NCBI RefSeq assembly: GCF_965203655.1
Contig: NZ_CBDBDD010000009.1
Span: forward strand, 744,001-808,000
Direction of reading: 5' to 3'
Source: Poriferisodalis sp965203655
GTDB taxonomy: Bacteria > Actinomycetota > Acidimicrobiia > Acidimicrobiales > Poriferisodalaceae
Length of the DNA: 64,000 bases
How positions within the stretch are numbered: the stretch's first letter is position 1; each line of letters begins with the position of its first letter. Positions 51,359 to 59,347 of the stretch are shown piece after piece. The notes beneath the pieces were generated by a model. The model ran no database searches, was not told the origin of the DNA, and was given only the letters and a program-made list of their open reading frames with translations. Made by a program: the position numbers and the translations under genes.

Positions 51359-52411
51359 TCAGTTGGCGACCAGTTCGGCCATGGCTGCCAGCAGCGTCGG
51401 CGGGCCGGAGAGCTGCAGCACGGTCACCACGGTGTCGTCCCAGCGCCGCAGGTCTGCCGCGATCTTGTCCATCGGACCGATCAGCGACACTTCCTCGACC
51501 AGCTCGATCGGGATGGTCGCTGCGGCCTCCTGCTTGTGGCCGGTGAGGTACATGTCCTGCACCTCGTCGGCGACGTGCTGGTAGCCCATCCGACAGAACA
51601 CGTTGTAGTGGAAGTTGGCGTCGCGTGCGCCCATCCCGCCCATGTACAGCGCCAGCATGGGGCGGATCCGGTTGGCCGCACGCTCGATGTCGTCGTCGGG
51701 CACCACGCTGATCGGGCACACCACCTCGAAATCGGCATCGTCGGGGATTCGCCCGTCGTCGCCGATCAGCGGTTTGCCCGCCGCAGCGAAGCCGGCGTTC
51801 AGCGCATCCGCATAGAACTGGTTGTCCTTGGGGGCGAAGAACAGTGGCAGCCAGCCCTCGCACAGCTCGGCTGCCAGGGCCACGTTGCGGGGGCCTTCGG
51901 CGCCGAGATAGATCGGCACGTCAGCTCGCAGCGGGTGCACGGTGGACTTCAGCGGCTTGCCGAGGCCCATGCCTCCTGGGTAGGGCATCTGGTAGTGGTC
52001 GCCGGTGAAGCTCACCGGCTTGTCTCGTTCGAGGATCGCCCGGACGATCTCGATGTACTCCCGGGTGCGTGCCAGCGGACGGGGATACGGCTGGCCGTAC
52101 CAGCCCTCCACCACCTGCGGGCCGCTCACGCCGAGGCCCAGGATGAACCTGCCGCCGCTGAGGTGGTCCATCGTGATCGCCGCCATGCCCACAGCGGCCG
52201 GTGTGCGCGCGGAGATCTGGATGATGCCGGTGCCCAACCCGATGCGCTCGGTATGGCTGCCCCACCACGCCAGCGGCGTCAGGGCATCGGAGCCGTAGGC
52301 CTCCGCGGTCCAGAAGGAATGAAAGCCGAGCTGCTCGGCGAGTTGCAGCGTCTCCAACGCATCAGGCGGCGGGCCAGCCGCCCAGTAGCCGACACCGGTT
52401 GCAAGCTTCAT
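51359..52411 (-). CDS. LLM-class F420-dependent oxidoreductase
   Basis: Luciferase-like monooxygenase family protein of 350 residues starting at ATG 52411. MKLATGVGYWAAGPPPDALETLQLAEQLGFHSFWTAEAYGSDALTPLAWWG is the N-terminal barrel of the actinobacterial F420 group. IGLGTGIIQISARTPAAVGMAAITMDHLSGGRFILGLGVSGPQVVEGWYGQPY follows as in TIGR03559-like members. Such enzymes reduce or oxidise substrates with coenzyme F420. It is the first gene of a minus-strand operon and divergent from the TrpB-like gene, 129 bases apart. Confidence 0.87.
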   Translation of the reverse strand: MKLATGVGYWAAGPPPDALETLQLAEQLGFHSFWTAEAYGSDALTPLAWWGSHTERIGLGTGIIQISARTPAAVGMAAITMDHLSGGRFILGLGVSGPQVVEGWYGQPYPRPLARTREYIEIVRAILERDKPVSFTGDHYQMPYPGGMGLGKPLKSTVHPLRADVPIYLGAEGPRNVALAAELCEGWLPLFFAPKDNQFYADALNAGFAAAGKPLIGDDGRIPDDADFEVVCPISVVPDDDIERAANRIRPMLALYMGGMGARDANFHYNVFCRMGYQHVADEVQDMYLTGHKQEAAATIPIELVEEVSLIGPMDKIAADLRRWDDTVVTVLQLSGPPTLLAAMAELVAN

Positions 52412-52540
52412 GTCACTTCGCCTTGTCGTTGCAGGGAATCCAAGAGTGCCCAGTATGGGCGCTAGCGGCCAGTGGCACAGAAGTGGGCGGGTACAGTCCG
52501 CGCGCACAGCCACGCGGCAGCCAGCACGGAGGAGCACGCG

Positions 52541-53917
52541 ATGAGCACCGAACGCGATGACGGCCCGACCAAGGTGAATCTCGACGAATCCGAGATGCCG
52601 ACCCAGTGGTACAACGTGATCCCCGATCTGCCGGCACCGCCCCCGCCGCCGCTGCACCCGGGCACGCATGAGCCGATCGGCCCCGACGACCTCGCTCCGC
52701 TGTTCCCGATGGGTTTGATCATGCAGGAGGTCACCGGCGAGTCCCACGTGGACATCCCCGGCGGTGTCCTCGACGTGTACCGGCTGTGGCGGCCGAGCCC
52801 GCTGTATCGGGCCCGCCGGCTCGAAGTCGCACTCGACACGCCCGCCAAGATCTTCTTCAAGTACGAGGGCGTCAGCCCTGCCGGTTCGCACAAGCCCAAC
52901 ACCGCCGTGCCGCAGGCCTTCTACAACCACGCTGAGGGTGTCACCAAGCTGACCACCGAGACGGGGGCGGGGCAGTGGGGCTCCGCGCTGGCGTTCGCCA
53001 CGGCTCAGTACGGCATTGAGTGCGAGGTGTGGCAGGTGGCGGCGTCGTACCGCCAGAAGCCGTACCGCAAGACGATGATGGAGATCTGGGGTGCCCGCGT
53101 GCATTCGAGCCCGTCCGAGGCGACCGAGTACGGCCGGTCGCTGCTGGCCGCCGATCCCGACCATCCCGGCTCGCTCGGCGTCGCCATCTCCGAGGCGGTG
53201 GCCACGGCCGCCGGCGATCCCAATGCCCGCTACTCCCTGGGCAGCGTGCTGAACCACGTGCTCATGCACCAGACGATCATCGGCGAGGAAGCGCTGTTGC
53301 AGCTTGCGAAGATCGGCGAGACGCCGGATGTGATCGTGGGCTGCACCGGCGGCGGATCGAATTTCGCCGGGCTGTCGTTCCCGTTCCTGCGCGAGAAGCT
53401 GGCGGGCCGGATGGATCCCACGATCCGCTGCATCGAGCCGGCGGCGTGCCCGACGTTCACCAGGGGCGAGTACCGCTATGACTTCGGCGACCACGGCATG
53501 ATGACGCCGCTGCTGAAGATGCACACGCTCGGCCACGACTTCATCCCGCAGCCGATCCACGCCGGCGGGCTGCGCTACCACGGCATGTCGCCCCTGCTGT
53601 CGCACATCTACGAGCTCGGCCTGGTCGAGGCGCTGGCGATACCGCAGGAGGAGTGCTTCGCAGCGGCGATCCAGTTCGCCCGCAGCGAGGGCATCGTGCC
53701 TGCGCCCGAGCCGACGCACGCCCTGGCGGCGGCGTTGCGCGAGGCCGAGGCGGCGAAGCAGGCGGGGGAGGAACGCACGATCCTGACCGCCATGTGCGGC
53801 CACGGCCACCTCGACCTGCCGGCATACGAGGCGTACCTGTCGGGCGCGCTCGTTGATGTTGACCTGAGCGACGATGCCATCGCCGACGCCATGGCCAGCG
53901 TGCCGGCGGTGGGCTGA
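52541..53917 (+). CDS. TrpB-like PLP-dependent enzyme (TrpB2 type)
   Basis: A 458-residue tryptophan synthase beta-like protein from ATG 52541, with GGAGGAG upstream. The long N-terminus (LPAPPPPPLHPGTHEP, LFPMGLIMQE) and RPSPLYRARRLE are TrpB2 features. SPAGSHKPNTAVPQAF holds the PLP Lys, TETGAGQWGSAL the catalytic loop, and GCTGGGSNFAGLSFPF the phosphate-binding Gly loop. No trpA is nearby. TrpB2 proteins work alone, for example scavenging indole or making other beta-substituted amino acids, so the role is open. A PrpF-family gene follows 90 bases downstream. Confidence 0.87.
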   Translation: MSTERDDGPTKVNLDESEMPTQWYNVIPDLPAPPPPPLHPGTHEPIGPDDLAPLFPMGLIMQEVTGESHVDIPGGVLDVYRLWRPSPLYRARRLEVALDTPAKIFFKYEGVSPAGSHKPNTAVPQAFYNHAEGVTKLTTETGAGQWGSALAFATAQYGIECEVWQVAASYRQKPYRKTMMEIWGARVHSSPSEATEYGRSLLAADPDHPGSLGVAISEAVATAAGDPNARYSLGSVLNHVLMHQTIIGEEALLQLAKIGETPDVIVGCTGGGSNFAGLSFPFLREKLAGRMDPTIRCIEPAACPTFTRGEYRYDFGDHGMMTPLLKMHTLGHDFIPQPIHAGGLRYHGMSPLLSHIYELGLVEALAIPQEECFAAAIQFARSEGIVPAPEPTHALAAALREAEAAKQAGEERTILTAMCGHGHLDLPAYEAYLSGALVDVDLSDDAIADAMASVPAVG

Positions 53918-53971
53918 TCGCAAGGGTTCGACCACCAGGGCCGGCGCACAGCACCCGGCCTGCCGCACGGC

Positions 53972-54001
53972 CGCGGGTGGCAGGCTCGCGGGTGGCAGGC
54001 T
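53972..54001 (+). repeat. Perfect tandem duplication of a 15-mer
   Basis: CGCGGGTGGCAGGCT occurs twice back to back (53972-53986 and 53987-54001), ending six bases before the GTG start of the PrpF-family gene. It occupies the position of that gene's ribosome-binding region and may reflect recent slippage. Confidence 0.85.
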
Positions 54002-54007
54002 GAGGCT

Positions 54008-55108
54008 GTGACTCTCGGGCAGCGTTCGATTCCGTGCGTGCTGATGCGCGGTGGCACGTCGCGGGGGCCATTCTTTGCTGCTGAGGACCTGCCTGACGAC
54101 CCGGCGTTGCGCGATGCGGTGCTGGCCGCGGTGATGGGCAGCCCGACCGGTCGCCAGATCGACGGGCTAGGCGGCGGCACGACGGTCACCAGCAAGGTCG
54201 CGGTAGTGGGCCCGTCAACCCATCCCGACTCCGATGTCGACTACTTGTTCGCTCAGATCGACCCGGTCTGGGGGACGGTGGACACCAAGCCCACCTGCGG
54301 GAACATGCTGGTCGGCGTCGGCCCGTTCGCGATCGAAACGGGGCTGGTGAAGGCTGACAAACCGACGACATCGCTGGTGGTGCGCAACGTCAACACAGGC
54401 AGCTTCATCGATGTTGCCTGCTGTACGCCCGGCGGCGAGCTGACCTACGACGGCGACTGCGCCATCGACGGGGTCGACGGCACGGCTGCACCGGTTGCAA
54501 TGCGATTCCGGGGCATCGAGGGATCAGTGACCGGCTCGATGCTGCCGACCGGCTGCGCGATCGAGACGATCGCAGCCGGCGGCATCGAGGTCGAGGCCAC
54601 GCTGATCGACGTGGCCATGCCGATGGTGATGGTGCGTGCTGCCGACTTGGACCGAACCGGCCATGAGGCGCCGACAGAGCTCGACGGCGACGCTGAGTTC
54701 ATGGCCACGATGGAGGCCATCCGTCTAGAGGCCGGTCAGCGCATGGGCCTCGGCGATGTGTCCCGCAGCGTTGTGCCCAAGTTCGGTCTGCTGTCGGCCG
54801 CTCGCGAGGGCGGCACGATCACGTCGCGTTACTTCACGCCCACCCAGTGCCACCCCGCCCACGCGGTCTCAGGCGGCATCTGCGCAGCGGCGGCCACAAC
54901 GTTGCCGGGCACGGTGGCCGCATCGCTGGTCGACGGCGCCGAGCTGATCGACATCCAGATCGAGCACCCGAGCGGTTCGCTGGAGGTCGCGCTTCGCACA
55001 GATCGGCGTGACGGTGACGTGCGGGTCGTCTCCGGCGGCGTCACACGCACTGCCCGCAAGATCATGTCCGGCACTGTTTACGTGCCTGCCGAGGTGTGGT
55101 CGGGCTGA
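54008..55108 (+). CDS. PrpF/LigU-family isomerase (4-oxalomesaconate tautomerase-like)
   Basis: A 366-residue PrpF-family protein with the two-domain diaminopimelate epimerase-like fold, from GTG 54008. IPCVLMRGGTSRGPFF opens domain 1. GGTTVTSKVAVVGPST carries the conserved Lys and KPTCGNMLVGVGPFAIE the conserved Cys corresponding to residues implicated in LigU catalysis. LTYDGDCAIDGVDGTAAPVAM and ITSRYFTPTQCHPAHAVSGGIC belong to domain 2. It is clearly paralogous to the LigU gene at 59344 but outside the protocatechuate operon. It could be a methylaconitate-type isomerase or a second tautomerase. It converges on the P450 gene. Confidence 0.8.
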   Translation: MTLGQRSIPCVLMRGGTSRGPFFAAEDLPDDPALRDAVLAAVMGSPTGRQIDGLGGGTTVTSKVAVVGPSTHPDSDVDYLFAQIDPVWGTVDTKPTCGNMLVGVGPFAIETGLVKADKPTTSLVVRNVNTGSFIDVACCTPGGELTYDGDCAIDGVDGTAAPVAMRFRGIEGSVTGSMLPTGCAIETIAAGGIEVEATLIDVAMPMVMVRAADLDRTGHEAPTELDGDAEFMATMEAIRLEAGQRMGLGDVSRSVVPKFGLLSAAREGGTITSRYFTPTQCHPAHAVSGGICAAAATTLPGTVAASLVDGAELIDIQIEHPSGSLEVALRTDRRDGDVRVVSGGVTRTARKIMSGTVYVPAEVWSG

Positions 55109-55114
55109 GCCGCT

Positions 55115-56425
55115 TCAGTCCCAGTCGAGCCAGAGCTCCTCTGGGCCTCTGAAGGTGATGTTCGGGAAGGTCTGGTAGTCCTGCGGCGGCAGCCGCAGCG
55201 ATGGCACCCGCTGCGTCAGGATCTCCAGCGCGATGCGGGCTTCCATGCGGGCCAGGTTGGCGCCGAGGCAGAAGTGAATGCCCTTGCCGAAGCTGATGTG
55301 GCCGTGGGGATCGGGCCGGGCGATGTCGTAGGCGTCGACGTCGAACTGGTCGGTCTCGGCGAATGCGCACGGCTCGCGGTTTGCTGCTGCGAAGTTGAGG
55401 AACACCCGTGTTCCTTCCGGAAGCTGCACCCCGCCGAGCTCGGTGTCGCGGGTGGTCACCCGGCGCCAGGCCACCTGGCTGGAGTCGAACCGAAGCGTCT
55501 CCTCGACCGCCGTGGGGATCAGCGACGGTTCAGCAGCCAGGGCCTCCCACTGGTCCCGGCGCGGCAGCAGGCAGCGCAGCGTGTTGCACAGCAGGTTCGT
55601 GACCGGGTCGTGCCCGGCGAAGGAGATGCCGTAAATGATCGACTCGACCTCGCGGTACGTCAGCCCGGTGCCGCCGTCGGGGTCGGGGTCGGCATCGTGT
55701 GCGTCGAGCAGCTCCGAGCAGAAATCGTCGGTGCGGTTGCGATGGCGCTCGGCCACGAACTCGCGGCAGTAGCGCCAGTAGGCCAGCATCCCCTCGGCCA
55801 TGTGTGCTTGCTCGGCTGCCGTCGGCTTGCCCCAGGCGAACGCCTTGCGGTTCACGCACCACGACTTCAGCATGAGGTCGTCTTCGGGCGGGAAGCCGAT
55901 GAAGCGGAACACGATCTCTGCCGGCAGCGGGAACGCCACTGCCTTGACGTAGTCGGCGGGCTTTGGGCCGGCGAGCATCTCTTCGATCAGCTCGGTGGCA
56001 CGTGAGCGCATGTAGTCCTCAAGCGTGCGCAGCCGCCGCACCGAGAACCCGCCGCGGGTGTGCACTCGGATGCGCCCGTGGTCGGGCTCGGCCCGGTTCG
56101 ACATGACCGCTTGGGGGTTGTAGTCGGGTGCGGAGAGCACCTCGGCCGCCTCAGGAGCGAGGGGGAAGATGGGGTCCTGCACATTGGACGAGGCATACGT
56201 GTCGGGATCCATGAAGACCCGCTCGATGTCGTCCATGCGGGTCACCACGACGTGGCCCATCTCGGCGGCGTAGAACACCGGGTGGTCCTCGCGCAGTTTG
56301 GCGGCGATCGGGTAGGGATCGGCCAGGTATTCCTCGTTGAGCGGCGACCAGCTGTCGTGCACCGGGCAGCCCGGCGGCGGGGGCGAGAGCTGATCCGGTG
56401 CGGTGTGGTAGTCGTCGGCGCTCAC
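55115..56425 (-). CDS. Cytochrome P450
   Basis: Soluble bacterial P450 of 436 residues. The haem-binding loop FGKGIHFCLGANLARMEARIAL is near residue 380, ExxR is EETLRFDS near 318, and the I-helix reads ISFAGHDPVTNLLC. There the conserved Thr after the acidic residue is Pro (AGHDP in place of AGxD/ET), which may alter proton delivery. It lies between a PrpF/LigU paralogue and the protocatechuate cluster. A role in O-demethylating or hydroxylating an aromatic acid to feed the pathway is attractive but only inferred. No dedicated ferredoxin gene is adjacent. Confidence 0.88.
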   Translation of the reverse strand: MSADDYHTAPDQLSPPPPGCPVHDSWSPLNEEYLADPYPIAAKLREDHPVFYAAEMGHVVVTRMDDIERVFMDPDTYASSNVQDPIFPLAPEAAEVLSAPDYNPQAVMSNRAEPDHGRIRVHTRGGFSVRRLRTLEDYMRSRATELIEEMLAGPKPADYVKAVAFPLPAEIVFRFIGFPPEDDLMLKSWCVNRKAFAWGKPTAAEQAHMAEGMLAYWRYCREFVAERHRNRTDDFCSELLDAHDADPDPDGGTGLTYREVESIIYGISFAGHDPVTNLLCNTLRCLLPRRDQWEALAAEPSLIPTAVEETLRFDSSQVAWRRVTTRDTELGGVQLPEGTRVFLNFAAANREPCAFAETDQFDVDAYDIARPDPHGHISFGKGIHFCLGANLARMEARIALEILTQRVPSLRLPPQDYQTFPNITFRGPEELWLDWD

Positions 56426-56504
56426 TGGACCTCCGGTCTGGGCCCTGCCGTCGGGACCGGCGTGCGCTCGGCGGCGCCGGCAGGCCCTATCATCGTCGCC
56501 CCGC

Positions 56505-56578
56505 GGGCGATTGGCTCAGATGGTTAGAGCGCTGCCTTCACACGGCAGAGGTCACTGGTTCGAGTCCAGTATCGCCCA
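56505..56578 (+). tRNA. tRNA-Val (CAC anticodon)
   Basis: A 74-base cloverleaf. Acceptor GGGCGAT (56505-56511) pairs with ATCGCCC (56571-56577), with discriminator A. The anticodon stem CTGCC/GGCAG encloses TTCACAC with anticodon CAC, and the T-arm is ACTGG TTCGAGT CCAGT. CCA is not encoded. Its 3' end overlaps the end of the minus-strand hydrolase frame by 27 bases. Confidence 0.95.
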
Positions 56579-57472
56579 CCCTTTCGACGCAGGTTGCCGC
56601 GCCGTTGCGCCGCCGTGCTCGGCGAGATGGGCCAGCAGCAAGCCGGTGAACGCGCCAGGCGCCTCGTCGGTGACGAAGTGATTGATGCCTCCCAGCTCAG
56701 CGAAGCGGTACGAGCCGGTCACGAACTGAGCGGTGTTCTCGGCTGCCATGCGGCCCACCGTGGCGTCCTGATTCCCCCACACGAACATCGTCGGCACGCT
56801 CACCGGTGGCGTCTCGGCCGGCTGGAACTGTGAGCGCCCGATGGCCCGGTACCAGTTCACGGCTGCGTCGAGGGCGTCGCGTTCGCCCAGCGTGGCCAGG
56901 TAGGCGTCGATGTCGGCGTCAGGCACCCCGCCGTGAGCCATGGCCCGTCGCAAGGGCGCAGCATTGTCGGCGAGCAGGTTGTCTGTTGCCTCGGGCTTCT
57001 GGAAGGCGGGGTGGTGCCGCGAGCGGTGCGGCTGATCGGGGTCGTCGCGCATCGCCGCAACGAAGGCCGCAGCGTGCGGCCGTGAGATGACGCTCAGCGA
57101 GCTGACGCGCGCCGCGTGGTGCGCGGCGATGAACCACGCCAGTGCGCCGCCCCAGTCATGCCCGACGATGTGGAATCGCTCGGCGCCGAAGCTGTCCGCA
57201 ATCGCGAGCGCATCGGCGACCAGCAGCTCGGTGCGGTAGCTGTCGATGCCCTCTGGCCGTGCACCAGCCGAGTAGCCGCGCTGGTCCGGAGCACACGCCC
57301 GGAACCCAGCCGCCGCCAGCGCCGGCAGCTCGACGCGCCAGGTGTGCCGGGTTTGCGGGAACCCATGCAATAGCAGCACAAGCTCACCGTCAGCCGGCCC
57401 CGCCACATCGGCAGTGAAGCCAAACCCATTCGCCTCGATCGTGATGGTGTCAGCCGTTGTCGAGTCCACCAT
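56552..57472 (-). CDS. Alpha/beta hydrolase, epoxide-hydrolase-like
   Basis: A 306-residue alpha/beta hydrolase. LVLLLHGFPQTRHTWRVELPAL gives the HGFP oxyanion motif, and HIVGHDWGGALAWFIA carries Asp as nucleophile (GHDWG, near residue 110), typical of epoxide hydrolases and haloalkane dehalogenases. FVWGNQDATVG and GGINHFVTDEAP supply the acid and His. The last nine residues (GWAILDSNQ) are the antisense reading of the tRNA-Val 3' half, so the original C-terminus was probably replaced when the tRNA and this gene became juxtaposed. It could act on epoxides, haloalkanes or esters. Confidence 0.82.
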   Translation of the reverse strand: MVDSTTADTITIEANGFGFTADVAGPADGELVLLLHGFPQTRHTWRVELPALAAAGFRACAPDQRGYSAGARPEGIDSYRTELLVADALAIADSFGAERFHIVGHDWGGALAWFIAAHHAARVSSLSVISRPHAAAFVAAMRDDPDQPHRSRHHPAFQKPEATDNLLADNAAPLRRAMAHGGVPDADIDAYLATLGERDALDAAVNWYRAIGRSQFQPAETPPVSVPTMFVWGNQDATVGRMAAENTAQFVTGSYRFAELGGINHFVTDEAPGAFTGLLLAHLAEHGGATARQPASKGWAILDSNQ

Positions 57473-57596
57473 GGTGTCGTTCCAGTCCTGTCGCCGAAGG
57501 GCACACAGCTAGCACGCGGAGGCTACGGTCGCCGGTTGGAGGCCGAAGTGCCGCTTGCAACCCAGGGGGACTCGAAGTCGTTCGGGGGGAGGCCCC

Positions 57597-58664
57597 ATGA
57601 GTACTCCGGCGATCATCGACTGTCACGGGCATTACACGACGGCCCCGCCCCAGCTCGGCGAGTACCGCGACGCTCAGCGGTCAGCGCTTGAGGCCGATCC
57701 GCACTACGTCGGTGCGAAGGGTGTGCTCGACATCAGCGACGACGAGATCCGCCACAGCATCGAACACAACCAGCTGCGACTGCAGCGCGAGCGCGGCTCG
57801 GACCTCACGATCTTCTCGCCGCGGGCGTCGTGGATGGGCCACCACGAGGGCAACGTGCACACGTCACGCTTCTGGTCCGAGCACTGCAACGACCTCATCC
57901 GCCGGGTCTGCGACCTGTTCCCGGAAAATTTCGTGCCGGTCTGCCAGCTCCCCCAGTCGCCCGGCGTGGCGATCGACAGCTCCGTGCGCGAGCTGCGCCG
58001 TTGCGTCGAAGAGATGGACTTCATCGGCTGCAACGTGAGCCCCGACCCCTCCGGCGGGTTCTGGACCGGCCCGCCGCTGAACGACGGCTACTGGTGGCCG
58101 CTGTGGGAAGCCATGGCCGAGCTGGACGTACCGGGGATGATCCACGTCAGCGGCACGTGCAACCCCAACTTCCACGCGACCAGCTCGCACTACCTGGGCG
58201 CCGACACCACGGCGTTCGTCCAGATGATGATGAGCGACCTGTTTGCCGACCATCCCGGCCTGCGTTTCGTCATCCCCCATGGCGGGGGAGCAGTGCCGTA
58301 CCACTGGGGCCGGTTCCGGGGCATGGCCCAGGACATGGGCCTGCGGCCGCTCGACGAGCTGCTGCTGGGGAATGTGTTCTTCGACACCTGCGTGTACCAC
58401 CAGCCCGGCATCGACACGCTCGTTGAAGTCATCCCACCCGAGAACATTCTGTTCGCGTCCGAGATGGTCGGCGCGGTGCGCGGCATCGACCCCACCACGG
58501 GCTTCAACTTCGACGACACCAAGCGCTACATCGACGCCGCAGATCTCAGCGACGAGGCCCGGCGCATGATCTTCAGCGAGAATGCCCTGCGGGTGTACCC
58601 GCGGCTGGTTGGCGCCCTGGACGCCCAGCGCAGCGCCACTGCGGCAGTAGGCCGGGAGGGATGA
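57597..58664 (+). CDS. ligJ: 4-oxalomesaconate hydratase
   Basis: Amidohydrolase-fold hydratase of 355 residues from ATG 57597, preceded by GGGGGAGG. In the protocatechuate 4,5-cleavage pathway it hydrates 4-oxalomesaconate to 4-carboxy-4-hydroxy-2-oxoadipate. IIDCHGHYTTAPPQL holds the metal HxH, FIGCNVSPDPSGG and MIHVSGTCNPNFH follow, and RFVIPHGGGAVPYHWGRFRG and ILFASEMVGAVRGIDP match Sphingobium LigJ closely in order and wording. It is the first of four overlapping plus-strand genes (ligJ-ligK-ligU-ligI), so translation is probably coupled. Confidence 0.9.
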   Translation: MSTPAIIDCHGHYTTAPPQLGEYRDAQRSALEADPHYVGAKGVLDISDDEIRHSIEHNQLRLQRERGSDLTIFSPRASWMGHHEGNVHTSRFWSEHCNDLIRRVCDLFPENFVPVCQLPQSPGVAIDSSVRELRRCVEEMDFIGCNVSPDPSGGFWTGPPLNDGYWWPLWEAMAELDVPGMIHVSGTCNPNFHATSSHYLGADTTAFVQMMMSDLFADHPGLRFVIPHGGGAVPYHWGRFRGMAQDMGLRPLDELLLGNVFFDTCVYHQPGIDTLVEVIPPENILFASEMVGAVRGIDPTTGFNFDDTKRYIDAADLSDEARRMIFSENALRVYPRLVGALDAQRSATAAVGREG

Positions 58665-59347
58665 TGACGGCCCGACACATCGTGAAGCGCACCATCGAGC
58701 GAGCCGAGCCCGATGTCATCGCGGGGCTGGGCGATGCCGGCACCGCCACGGTGCACGAGGCCATCGGCCGCCGCGGCTATCTCGGCCCCGATCTGCGACC
58801 CATCCAGCAGGGCACACGGGTTGCCGGCTCAGCGGTGACGGTGCTGTCGCATCCCGGCGACAACATCATGATTCACGCCGCCGTGGAGGTCTGCGAGCCG
58901 GGCGACCTCCTGGTCGTCACCAACACGGCGCCGTCCACTCACGGCATGTTCGGTGACCTGCTGGCGTCGTCGCTGATGTCCCGTGGCGTCGTGGGCCTGG
59001 TGATGGACGCCGGCGTTCGAGACACCTTGGATCTGCGGGCCATGGGTTTCGCGGTGTGGACCCGTCACGTGTCATGCGAGGGCACGGTCAAGAACACCCC
59101 GGGCTCGGTCAACGTCCCCATCAGCATCAACGGCGTCATCGTCCAGCCGGGCGATGTGATCTGCGGCGACGATGACGGTGTGGTGACTGTGCCCCGCGCC
59201 GAGGCTGCGTGGGCATTGGAGCAGTCCAACGCCCGGCTTGACAGCGAAGCCGGCACTCGGGCGCGCCTGCAAGCCGGCGAACTCGGACTCGACATGTACG
59301 GGCTGCGTCAGAAGCTCATCGATCTCGGCGTGGAGTGGATCGAGTGA
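58661..59347 (+). CDS. ligK: 4-carboxy-4-hydroxy-2-oxoadipate aldolase
   Basis: Class II pyruvate aldolase of 228 residues splitting 4-carboxy-4-hydroxy-2-oxoadipate into pyruvate and oxaloacetate, often also decarboxylating oxaloacetate. It has the RraA-like fold: GDAGTATVHEAIGRRGYLGPDLRPIQQGTRVAGSAVTV, then NTAPSTHGMFGDLLASSLMSRGVVGLVMDAGVRDT with the metal/substrate GxxxD and RD, and VQPGDVICGDDDGVVTVP. ATG 58661 overlaps the ligJ stop; ATG 58664 is an alternative with better spacing from GGGAGGG. It ends in a GTGA overlap with the next gene. Confidence 0.92.
   Translation: MMTARHIVKRTIERAEPDVIAGLGDAGTATVHEAIGRRGYLGPDLRPIQQGTRVAGSAVTVLSHPGDNIMIHAAVEVCEPGDLLVVTNTAPSTHGMFGDLLASSLMSRGVVGLVMDAGVRDTLDLRAMGFAVWTRHVSCEGTVKNTPGSVNVPISINGVIVQPGDVICGDDDGVVTVPRAEAAWALEQSNARLDSEAGTRARLQAGELGLDMYGLRQKLIDLGVEWIE

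Noticed and set aside
52412..53968. Minus-strand extension of the LLM gene upstream of ATG 52411
   Set aside because: The added 519 codons run antisense through the TrpB-like gene and show no LLM similarity; the protein clearly starts at MKLATGVGYW.
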